From Flavobacterium sp. SH_e (GTDB taxonomy: Bacteria; Bacteroidota; Bacteroidia; Flavobacteriales; Flavobacteriaceae): a stretch of 64,000 nucleotides of DNA. The notes under the pieces were generated by a model. That model did no database searches and was not told where the DNA came from. It worked only from the letters and a program-made list of their open reading frames with translations. Below are positions 34,259-42,001 of the stretch, in pieces (within the stretch, counting starts at the first letter, position 1; every line of letters starts with the position of its first letter). Where the stretch lies: assembly GCF_025717045.1 (NCBI RefSeq), contig NZ_JAOVZN010000009.1, positions 1-64,000 on the forward strand, written 5' to 3'. Position numbers and translations under genes: made by a program.

Positions 34259-35119
34259 ATGAAAGTATACGTAATAGGAATAGGATTAATAGGCGGTTCG
34301 ATGGTGCTGGACATCAAAGACCAACATCCAGATTCGACAATTTTTGGAATTGATAGTAACGAAAAGCATTTGCAGGAGGCCATTGATTTAGGAGTTATCG
34401 ACGAAGCGGGAAGTTTTGAAGATTTAGCTGAAGCCGATTTTGTAATCGTTTCGGTTCCAGTAGATGTTGCGCTGACAGTTTTGCCGAAAGTTCTGGATGT
34501 TGTTGGAGACAAGACAATTGTCTTTGAAGTAGGATCGACCAAAAAGCCAATCTGTGATGCAGTAGCGAATCATCCGAAAAGAAGAAATTTTATCGCAACG
34601 CATCCAATTGCAGGAACAGAGTTTTCTGGACCTTCAGCGGCAATAAAAGGTTTGTTTAAAGGAAAAACAAACATTATTTGTGAAGTGGAAAAAACCACTT
34701 TTAAACTGCAAGAAAAGGCATTAAATCTTTTTGCAGAAATTGGAATGAGAATTCGATATATGGATCCCGTTTCACACGATAAACACATTGCTTACGTTTC
34801 GCATTTATCGCACATTAGTTCGTTTATGCTTGGGAAAACGGTAATGAATAAAGAAAAGGACGAACAGGATATTTTCGATATGGCGGGAAGTGGATTTGAA
34901 AGCACCGTTCGTCTAGCAAAAAGTTCGCCAGCAATGTGGACACCGATTTTTAAACAAAATAAAGAACACGTTCTGGAAACATTAGAAGCATATATTTCAA
35001 ACCTAAGTCGGTTTAGAGATTTGTTGAAAGAAGAAGATTATAATGCCATTTTTCATGAAATGGAAAGCACAAATAAAATAAAAGAAATACTAAACGGATT
35101 AACAACAACTAAAAAGTAA
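34259..35119 (+). CDS. tyrA: Prephenate dehydrogenase
   Basis: 286 residues. The NAD-binding Rossmann motif GIGLIGGSM opens the protein; the prephenate-binding region contains ATHPIAGTEFSGP and the catalytic/substrate segment HDKHIAYVSHLSHISSF. The C-terminal half is the helical dimer domain; there is no ACT domain. It makes 4-hydroxyphenylpyruvate for tyrosine. The next gene begins 12 bp downstream, so co-transcription is nearly certain. Confidence 0.94.
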   Translation: MKVYVIGIGLIGGSMVLDIKDQHPDSTIFGIDSNEKHLQEAIDLGVIDEAGSFEDLAEADFVIVSVPVDVALTVLPKVLDVVGDKTIVFEVGSTKKPICDAVANHPKRRNFIATHPIAGTEFSGPSAAIKGLFKGKTNIICEVEKTTFKLQEKALNLFAEIGMRIRYMDPVSHDKHIAYVSHLSHISSFMLGKTVMNKEKDEQDIFDMAGSGFESTVRLAKSSPAMWTPIFKQNKEHVLETLEAYISNLSRFRDLLKEEDYNAIFHEMESTNKIKEILNGLTTTKK

Positions 35120-35131
35120 AATTAGATTAAG

Positions 35132-36214
35132 ATGGAAAATAAGAAAGAAATGAGAAAGTGGTTAGAAGATTTCAATTTAAATCACCCACTTGTGATAGCT
35201 GGACCTTGTAGTGCAGAAACTGAAGATCAAGTTTTGAAAATCGCTCACGAATTAAAAGATTCAAAAGTAAGCGTTTTCAGAGCAGGAATCTGGAAACCAA
35301 GAACTCGTCCAGGAGGATTTGAAGGTGTTGGTGAAATTGGATTAAAATGGTTACAAAAAGCTAAAGCTGAAACTGGTTTATTAATGGGTACTGAAGTGGC
35401 AACTGCAGCGCACTGTAAACTAGCTTTAGAACACGATATCGACGTATTATGGGTTGGTGCACGTACAACTGCAAACCCTTTTGCAGTTCAAGAAATTGCT
35501 GATACTTTAAAAGGAACTGATAAAATTGTTTTGGTAAAAAACCCTGTAAACCCAGATTTAGCTTTATGGTTAGGTGGTGTTGAACGTTTACACATGGCAG
35601 GTATCGAGAAATTAGGAGTTATCCATAGAGGTTTCTCTACTTACGAAAAAACAAAATACAGAAACATTCCAGAATGGCAAATTGCTATCGAATTGCAAAA
35701 TAAATTCCCTGATTTACCATTAATTATTGATCCATCTCACATTACTGGAGATCGTAAAATGATTTTCGAAGTAACTCAAGAAGCTTTAGACTTGAACTAC
35801 GATGGTATGATCATCGAAACACACTTTGACCCAGATAACGCTTGGTCTGATGCAGCTCAACAAGTAACTCCAGACGCTTTGAAACAAATCATTAAAGATT
35901 TGACTATCAGAAAAACGGATGATACTACAGACGAGTACAGCCAAAAAATGACTAAACTAAGAGCTAACATCGACGTTTTGGATGCTAACTTATTAGAGCT
36001 TTTAGGGAAACGTATGAAAGTGGCTGACGAAATTGGTCAAGTGAAAAAAGATGCAAACGTTGCAATTCTTCAAAACAATCGTTGGAACGAAATTTTAGGA
36101 AAAATGATTCTTGAAGGTGAGAAAAAAGGTCTTACAGAAGAGTTCGTTTTGAGAATGTTCAAAGCAATTCATCAAGAAAGTATTGGTCACCAAGAGAAAA
36201 TTTTCAACGCATAA
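35132..36214 (+). CDS. Bifunctional DAHP synthase / chorismate mutase
   Basis: 360 residues. N-terminal about 255 residues are a KDOP-type (type I beta) DAHP synthase: GPCSAETEDQ, the R-rich phosphate site KPRTRPGGFEG, GTEVAT, and the metal region IDPSHITGDR. C-terminal about 265-360 is an AroQ chorismate mutase helix bundle (LRANIDVLDANLLELLGKRMKVADEIGQVK). It carries out the first step of the shikimate pathway and the branch step chorismate to prephenate. Fusion to chorismate mutase is commonly a route for prephenate feedback on DAHP synthase. It closes the Phe-attenuated operon. Confidence 0.95.
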   Translation: MENKKEMRKWLEDFNLNHPLVIAGPCSAETEDQVLKIAHELKDSKVSVFRAGIWKPRTRPGGFEGVGEIGLKWLQKAKAETGLLMGTEVATAAHCKLALEHDIDVLWVGARTTANPFAVQEIADTLKGTDKIVLVKNPVNPDLALWLGGVERLHMAGIEKLGVIHRGFSTYEKTKYRNIPEWQIAIELQNKFPDLPLIIDPSHITGDRKMIFEVTQEALDLNYDGMIIETHFDPDNAWSDAAQQVTPDALKQIIKDLTIRKTDDTTDEYSQKMTKLRANIDVLDANLLELLGKRMKVADEIGQVKKDANVAILQNNRWNEILGKMILEGEKKGLTEEFVLRMFKAIHQESIGHQEKIFNA

Positions 36215-36227
36215 TTTTTTCAAAAGA

Positions 36228-36253
36228 CATAAGTGATATAAGTTAATTTAAAT
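36228..36253. repeat. Single arm of the CCATATAAG repeat family
   Basis: ACATAAGTGATATAAGTT followed by AATTTAAAT, without the opposite arm. Confidence 0.6.
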
Positions 36254-36315
36254 TGGAGTAAAACGAATCTCTAAATTTTCTTATAGCATTAATTAAAAAT
36301 AGATTGTTTTTTAAG

Positions 36316-36356
36316 AATCCTCAACACTTTGAAAAAAGATTTGGGGATTTTTTTCT
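36316..36356 (+). terminator. Terminator of the phe/tyr operon
   Basis: AATCCTCAA/TTGGGGATT stem (one wobble) with T tract. Confidence 0.8.
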
Positions 36357-36381
36357 TTTGCAAAAAAATGATTAAAATTAA

Positions 36382-36421
36382 AAAGGCTAAATTCTGTAAA
36401 AAGTAATAGAATTTAGCCTTT
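36382..36421 (-). terminator. Terminator of the C10 protease unit
   Basis: 14-bp stem AAAGGCTAAATTCT/AGAATTTAGCCTTT just after the stop codon at 36427. Confidence 0.88.
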
Positions 36422-36426
36422 AAGAT

Positions 36427-36897
36427 TTACTTAATTAGAACCAGCGGTTTTGATTTTATCTCTTCCCACGAATTGTTTTTGAAAATCCACAACTTCTCAA
36501 GTACTATAGAATTTTCATTTTTCTTATATTTTGCCTTAATAGTATCTATATCAGTTTTATTCCAGTGAATATAAGTCATAGGGAAATTTTCAGATTTTGA
36601 ATGATTTAAAAAGATCTTAACATATTTAGATTGCTTTTCATCTACGAATAAAATATTATTAGGATTATCTAACAACACAGTATTCTTAGTTGTTTGTGTA
36701 GTTTGTAAATCATCACGATTATACTTTACAAAAATTTCAGCAATTGGAAATTTGTCAGTTCCCAATAAGTTTTCACCTATTTTGTTTTTAATTTCAATAG
36801 ATAAACTTGTTCCCAAGACAGCAGATTGATCTTTGGAGCGTAAGTTATTTTCTGATATTCCCATTACGATTAATAAAATAAAAAGTAGAACTTTCAA
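36427..36897 (-). CDS. Small secreted protein paired with the C10 protease
   Basis: About 156 residues if it starts at the TTG at 36897, which gives a classic signal peptide (MKVLLFILLIVMG) 10 bp after the protease stop; an ATG at 36936 overlapping the protease end by 29 bp is the alternative. The mature part is beta-rich (LSIEIKNKIGENLLG, AEIFVKYNRDDLQ, KYVKIFLNHSKSENFPMTYI, IVLEKLWIFKNNSWEEI) and resembles small immunoglobulin-like exported proteins. I recognise no family. C10 and other bacterial cysteine proteases are often encoded next to a dedicated inhibitor, so this gene is a candidate inhibitor or partner; this is inference from position. Confidence 0.65.
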   Translation of the reverse strand: MKVLLFILLIVMGISENNLRSKDQSAVLGTSLSIEIKNKIGENLLGTDKFPIAEIFVKYNRDDLQTTQTTKNTVLLDNPNNILFVDEKQSKYVKIFLNHSKSENFPMTYIHWNKTDIDTIKAKYKKNENSIVLEKLWIFKNNSWEEIKSKPLVLIK

Positions 36898-36907
36898 ATG
36901 AAACAAA

Positions 36908-38170
36908 TTAAATACCAATATTGTATAACATGCCATTTTGATAATTAAAGGTATTTGATCCAGGATTAAAACTCCCGACACTATAATAACCGTTATATTG
37001 ACCATCCCAACCCCAGTTCATGTGCAATATGGCTTGATATGTACTTGCTCCTAAGCAAACACCATAATCATCTTTCTGATAAATTGTTGTTTGACTATAG
37101 CCATCACAAACCCATGCGTGTCCATTTATATAACTTCCTCCGGAATTAGTTCCTCCCGTTAAAATGACTGGAAGATTATTATTAAGGTTTTGAACGACAG
37201 TATTTAAGTTGAAATTGCCATAAGTTGCACTTTTATATCCAAATGTGTTTTTTAAAGCAGTTGCAGCATTTGATGTTACTGCACCTGAAGAACTACATCC
37301 ATATGACATATTAACAGATGTACCAGCATCTTTCATTAAAAGTTGCGTATCATATGTACCATTTGAATATTGACCGTTGTTTGGCATATTATTCCAATTA
37401 TAAATTGTAGGTCTTTGAAAATAACGCATAATTTGCGCCATTGATGTTGCAACACAACCGGTAGGAGCTTTGTATCCTAAGTAATAATTATAAGAACAGT
37501 TTAAAGCTAAAAGATTATTGTATCCATCTCCCTGCCCCCAATTTGTTGTTAAAAGTGGACCTTTAACATAAGTAGAATAATCTGGGCAGCTTGTTGGGTC
37601 TTCCGGCTCAACATAAGACGTTTTACTAGTTGTTTTTATTTGAGCAGCTTTATTTGTAATAGCGTTCCACTCATTTTTTATTTCTTTTGTTTGAACTTGA
37701 TTGCTGCCAATTTGGGCTTGAATTTCTTTTTTTTGTCCTTCCATCCAATAAGCTACAGGAGGAATAATTTGCTGATCTGTAGTCGCAAAATTTCCTGAAT
37801 CAGAATAGGCTAAAATTGGACTTACTCGATTGTCAGCAGCCAATATAATAAATCCGCCTTCGTTGTAATTTACAACATAAAAAGCACTTTCTTTTTTTGA
37901 TGTAACATATTCCTTTGTGCTTTTGATAGTTCTATTTTGTATTACATTTTTTCCTGTAATACTTGTATTCTTAAAGAAATTTTGAGCAATTAAAATAATA
38001 GTTTCTTTAGAAACTTTATTTGTTGAATTTGATGAGGCATTAAGTTCTTCATCCTCTTTTTCATTACTGCAACTCGCCAAAAATAGTAGAGTAATTGCTA
38101 AAAAAAGAATCTTTGTTAATCCATAAAGATTGAATTTGGTTTGATTTGGGTTTGATTTGTTTTTTTTCAT
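36908..38170 (-). CDS. C10 (streptopain/SpeB-like) cysteine protease lipoprotein
   Basis: 420 residues. A lipoprotein signal with lipobox LASC (Cys34) is followed by an inhibitory propeptide of the Spi type (about 54-145, ETIILIAQNFFKN ... GGFIILAADNRVSPILAYS). The mature C10 domain has catalytic C239 in PTGCVATSMAQIM and H351 in INGHAWVCDGY, with the conserved MNWGWDGQYNGYY near the C-terminus. All catalytic elements are present. It should be anchored in the outer membrane and activated by propeptide removal. In Bacteroides and Streptococcus the family degrades host or competitor proteins; here the substrate is unknown. Confidence 0.92.
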   Translation of the reverse strand: MKKNKSNPNQTKFNLYGLTKILFLAITLLFLASCSNEKEDEELNASSNSTNKVSKETIILIAQNFFKNTSITGKNVIQNRTIKSTKEYVTSKKESAFYVVNYNEGGFIILAADNRVSPILAYSDSGNFATTDQQIIPPVAYWMEGQKKEIQAQIGSNQVQTKEIKNEWNAITNKAAQIKTTSKTSYVEPEDPTSCPDYSTYVKGPLLTTNWGQGDGYNNLLALNCSYNYYLGYKAPTGCVATSMAQIMRYFQRPTIYNWNNMPNNGQYSNGTYDTQLLMKDAGTSVNMSYGCSSSGAVTSNAATALKNTFGYKSATYGNFNLNTVVQNLNNNLPVILTGGTNSGGSYINGHAWVCDGYSQTTIYQKDDYGVCLGASTYQAILHMNWGWDGQYNGYYSVGSFNPGSNTFNYQNGMLYNIGI

Positions 38171-38422
38171 TTTTACGTTTTTTGTTAATAGATAGTTTTG
38201 TTTAAGAAAATTCTGTTATAAAAATATTAAAAGTAGTTTAATATTTGTTAATTAAATGCAAATATTTTTAAAAATACTATTTGACTTACTAAATAAATTT
38301 AATAAGTTTTTTAGTCTAATTATTTAAATTGTAGTGTAAATAAATTTTTAAATAATAGATTGAATAACTTTCCATTAGAAAAACTGTAATTTTGTCTTTT
38401 AAAATTTTTAGTTTTAAGAGCA

Positions 38423-38456
38423 ATCTAAAATCTAAAATCAGAAATCTAAAATTTGA
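38423..38456. repeat. Heptanucleotide tract abutting the rsgA start
   Basis: ATCTAAA, ATCTAAA, ATCAGAA, ATCTAAA, then ATTTGA directly joined to the ATG. The rest of the 286-bp gap from 38171 is AT-rich and without recognisable features. Confidence 0.85.
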
Positions 38457-39434
38457 ATGACAGGAACCGTATATAAATCTACAGGAAGCTGGTACACCGT
38501 AAAATCTGAAAATGGAGATTTTGTGGAATGCCGTATGAAAGGGAAATTCAGAATAAAAGGTATAAAAAGTACCAATCCTATTGCTGTAGGCGATATAGTC
38601 GATTATGAATTAGACGAAACTTCAGATGCCGTTACGGGAACGATTCATAATATTCATGAACGAAAAAACTATATCGTTCGTAAATCGGTTAATCTTTCTA
38701 AACAGATTCATATTATTGCTTCCAATATCGATCAAGTTTTCTTGTTGATTACAATTGATAATCCACCAACAACTACAAGTTTTATCGATCGTTTTTTGGT
38801 AACTGCCGAAGCATATGGAATTGAAGCAATCTTGATTTTTAATAAAATCGATACTTTAAATGATCAAACTTTAGATGATCAGCTTTATCTGCAACATATT
38901 TATTCTGAAATTGGATATAAATGTCTTCGAATTTCATCAACAGAAAACAAAGGCGTTGACAAGCTGAAAGAAATGATGATTGGAAAAGTAAGCATGTTTT
39001 CTGGACATTCTGGAGTTGGGAAATCAACTTTGGTAAATGCAATGGAATCAAGTCTTCATTTAAAAACTTCCGTAATTTCAGAACAAAGCAAGCAAGGTCA
39101 GCACACAACTACTTTTGCTGAAATGTATGATTTGTCTTTTGATGCCCGAATTATAGATACACCTGGAATTAAAGGTTTCGGAATCGTAGATATGGAACCA
39201 TCAGAAATTAGTGGCTATTTTCCAGAATTCTTCAAATTAAAAGATCAATGTAAGTTTAACAATTGTTTACACAAAGAAGAACCGCATTGCGCTATAAAAG
39301 CTGCTTTGGAAAAAGACGAAATTGCTTGGTCACGTTACAATAGTTATCTTAAAATCTTAGAAGGTGATGAAGAACATTATCGTACAGATACGTATGGTGA
39401 AGATCGCGCCGCGAGTGATGAAACACGTAAGTAA
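38457..39434 (+). CDS. rsgA: Ribosome small-subunit-dependent GTPase A
   Basis: 325 residues with the family's circularly permuted GTPase. N-terminal OB domain (1-75), then NKID (G4), the P-loop GHSGVGKSTLVNAM, DTPGIKGFG (G3), and a C-terminal zinc finger with Cys-Cys-His-Cys spacing in CKFNNCLHKEEPHC. It checks 30S subunit maturation. It starts a same-strand series of dtd, DUF3857 genes, mazG-like gene and aroA. Confidence 0.96.
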   Translation: MTGTVYKSTGSWYTVKSENGDFVECRMKGKFRIKGIKSTNPIAVGDIVDYELDETSDAVTGTIHNIHERKNYIVRKSVNLSKQIHIIASNIDQVFLLITIDNPPTTTSFIDRFLVTAEAYGIEAILIFNKIDTLNDQTLDDQLYLQHIYSEIGYKCLRISSTENKGVDKLKEMMIGKVSMFSGHSGVGKSTLVNAMESSLHLKTSVISEQSKQGQHTTTFAEMYDLSFDARIIDTPGIKGFGIVDMEPSEISGYFPEFFKLKDQCKFNNCLHKEEPHCAIKAALEKDEIAWSRYNSYLKILEGDEEHYRTDTYGEDRAASDETRK

Positions 39435-39468
39435 TTATGAATTGTGAATTGTGAATGGTTAATTATGA
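39434..39468. repeat. Heptanucleotide tract before dtd
   Basis: ATTATGA, ATTGTGA, ATTGTGA, ATGGTTA, ATTATGA in the rsgA-dtd spacer. Confidence 0.85.
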
Positions 39469-39542
39469 TTAACTTAAAGAGTTCAATAATTATAACTTCT
39501 AAATAAAAAATCAATAAATAATAATTTACAATTAATCATTAA

Positions 39543-39995
39543 ATGAAAATCGTTCTTCAAAGAGTTTCCGAAGCATCTGTAACTGTCGATTCTAATATTG
39601 TTGCAGATATTAAAAAAGGTTTACTGGTTTTAGTCGGAATAGAAGATGCTGATACGCAGGAAGACATTGATTGGCTTGCTGGAAAAATCATAAAAATGAG
39701 AATCTTTGGTGATGAAAATGATGTTATGAATTGTTCGGTTCAGGATATTGATGGTGATATTATTGTTGTGAGTCAGTTTACACTTCATGCATCAACAAAA
39801 AAAGGAAATCGTCCTTCTTATATAAAAGCTTCAAAACCAGATTTTGCAATTCCGACTTACGAAAACTTTGTAAAATCGATAGAAAAAGAATTTGGTAAAA
39901 AAGTGCAAACTGGAATTTTTGGTGCAGATATGAAAGTAAATCTACTAAATGATGGGCCTGTAACTATTGTCATGGATAGTAAAAACAAGGAGTAA
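39543..39995 (+). CDS. dtd: D-aminoacyl-tRNA deacylase
   Basis: 150 residues, full length. Signature motifs are SQFTLHASTKKGNRPS and the C-terminal NDGPVTIVMDS (Gly-Pro cross-subunit motif), with the N-terminal MKIVLQRVSEASVTVD. It removes D-amino acids and glycine mischarged on tRNA. It lies between rsgA and the DUF3857 genes. Confidence 0.95.
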   Translation: MKIVLQRVSEASVTVDSNIVADIKKGLLVLVGIEDADTQEDIDWLAGKIIKMRIFGDENDVMNCSVQDIDGDIIVVSQFTLHASTKKGNRPSYIKASKPDFAIPTYENFVKSIEKEFGKKVQTGIFGADMKVNLLNDGPVTIVMDSKNKE

Positions 39996-40009
39996 AATAT
40001 TATTAAACA

Positions 40010-40043
40010 TTTGTTAAGGATTTCGCAAAAAAATATATATTTG
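40010..40043 (+). promoter_or_regulatory. Promoter of the DUF3857 genes
   Basis: TTTG (40010-40013), 22 bp, TATATTTG (40036-40043), 17 bp before the ATG. A separate promoter after dtd suggests the three DUF3857 genes can be expressed on their own. Confidence 0.6.
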
Positions 40044-40059
40044 ACGAAAATACCTACTA

Positions 40060-41967
40060 ATGAAAAAACTCTTTTGCGCATTCTTTTTTTTCTTATTTCT
40101 TGTTAATTCTTCTGCTCAAAAGAGCGATTATTCTATACTATCAATACCCGATAGTCTTAAGCAAAATGCCAATGCAGTCCTTCGATTAGACCAGATGGAT
40201 ATCGTTATCGCTTCGCAAAGAAGCATGAATATCAAAACGCAAAGAATAGTTTCTGTTTTAAATGATAAAGGACTAAATGATATTGACGCCTATAGTCATT
40301 ATGATAAAACAACTTCAATCAAAAATATTGAAGCGATTGTTTATGACGCATTTGGAAACGAAATTAAAAAAATCAAGCGAAAAGATTTTAGAGATCAAAG
40401 CGCTGTAAGTGGCAGTACTCTTTTTTCAGATAACCGTGTGCTTTATTTAGATTATACTCCAATTTCATATCCTTTTACTATTGTTTATACATGCGAAGTT
40501 GAAACTTCGAATACCGCATTTATACCACAATGGTATTTTTTAGGCGGTTATTACTTAAGTGTAGAAAAATGTGTTTTAAATGTTACTTTTCCAAAAGAAT
40601 TGGGCTTTAAAAAGAAAGAGTTCCGATTTAATGGTTTCAATATTAAAAAGACAGAAGAAACAGATACCAAACTAAGTTATTCAGCTACCAATCTTATTGC
40701 TCAAAAACAAGAAGATCTTAGTCCTAATCCATCAGACCTTTTTCCTAAAGTCATGATGGGATTAGAGAATTTTCACCTAGAAGGAGTTGATGGAAAAGCA
40801 ACAACATGGGAAGCATTTGGTAAATGGTATGGAGAAAAAATCCTAACAGGAACTACCATTTTACCAGAAGAGACAAAAGCAAAAATCAAAGCTTTGGTTG
40901 GGAATGAAAAAGATCCCGTTAAGAAAGCAAAGATTATTTATGATTATGTTCAAAAGAAATCCAGATATGTAAATATTGCAGTTGGAATTGGCGGATGGAA
41001 ACCAATGCTCGCCAGCGATGTAGATCGCTTAGGTTATGGTGACTGTAAAGCATTATCAAATTATACAAAAGCACTTTTGGAGGTTGTAGACGTCCCGTCT
41101 TACAATACTATTTTATATGGAGATCGCTACAAGTCAGATATTCAATCTGATTTTGTTTCGATGCAAGGAAACCACATGATTTTAGCAGTTCCAAACCAGA
41201 ATAATTATATATGGTTAGAATGTACAAGTCAAGATGATCCGTTTGGATATCAAGGTGTTTTTACAGATGATCGCGATGTTTTGGTTGTAAAACCTGAAGG
41301 CGGAGAAATTGTCCGCACTAAAATCTACGATGACAAAGGAAATACTCAAGACGGAAAAGGAACTTATACAATTGATGAAACTGGGAATTTTTCTGGAGTT
41401 CTAAAAATAGCTTCACAAGGAAGTCAATACGCTTCTAAATCTCGAGTAGAAACCATGCAACCAAATGAAAAAGAAGAGCATTACAAAGATTACTGGGATA
41501 ATATCAATAACTTAAAATTAGGTAAAATAACTTTTACGAATGATAAAGAAAATGTTCGTTTTACAGAAGATATTCAAGTAAGTGCTTCAAATTACGGAAC
41601 ACTTTCTGGCAATAAAATGATTTTTGTAGTTGATGCATTTAATCAATATACAGGGAATATAAAACGAATGAGAAATCGTAAAAATCCATTTCAAATCCAG
41701 CGCGGATATTTGGATACAGATGAAATCGAGATCAACCTTCCTGCAGGTTACAGTATCGAATTTCTTCCTTCAAATTATGAGTTAAAAGGAAAATTTGGTG
41801 AATATAAAACCGAAATAATAAAAAAAGAAAATAACAAACTAACGTATAAAAGGTCGATGTTCCTTAACAAAGGTAAATATTCGAATAAAGAATATGACGA
41901 ATACCGTTTGTTTATGGAGCAGGTCTCTAGAAACGATAATGCCAAAATAATATTGACAAAAAATTAA
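40060..41967 (+). CDS. DUF3857/transglutaminase-like secreted protein, intact catalytic triad
   Basis: 635 residues with signal peptide (ending NSSAQ). The N-terminal DUF3857 domain (about 50-220) is followed by a transglutaminase-like core: nucleophile C329 in YGDCKALSNY, H372 in GNHMILAV and Asp 392/393 in TSQDDPFGY. The C-terminal about 200 residues form a beta-rich domain. Proteins of this type are common in Bacteroidota and are thought to be periplasmic, with peptidase or amide-transfer activity unproven. It is the first of three tandem paralogues. Confidence 0.85.
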   Translation: MKKLFCAFFFFLFLVNSSAQKSDYSILSIPDSLKQNANAVLRLDQMDIVIASQRSMNIKTQRIVSVLNDKGLNDIDAYSHYDKTTSIKNIEAIVYDAFGNEIKKIKRKDFRDQSAVSGSTLFSDNRVLYLDYTPISYPFTIVYTCEVETSNTAFIPQWYFLGGYYLSVEKCVLNVTFPKELGFKKKEFRFNGFNIKKTEETDTKLSYSATNLIAQKQEDLSPNPSDLFPKVMMGLENFHLEGVDGKATTWEAFGKWYGEKILTGTTILPEETKAKIKALVGNEKDPVKKAKIIYDYVQKKSRYVNIAVGIGGWKPMLASDVDRLGYGDCKALSNYTKALLEVVDVPSYNTILYGDRYKSDIQSDFVSMQGNHMILAVPNQNNYIWLECTSQDDPFGYQGVFTDDRDVLVVKPEGGEIVRTKIYDDKGNTQDGKGTYTIDETGNFSGVLKIASQGSQYASKSRVETMQPNEKEEHYKDYWDNINNLKLGKITFTNDKENVRFTEDIQVSASNYGTLSGNKMIFVVDAFNQYTGNIKRMRNRKNPFQIQRGYLDTDEIEINLPAGYSIEFLPSNYELKGKFGEYKTEIIKKENNKLTYKRSMFLNKGKYSNKEYDEYRLFMEQVSRNDNAKIILTKN

Positions 41968-42001
41968 ACCAATTATAACCAATATAAACCAAGAATTACC
42001 A

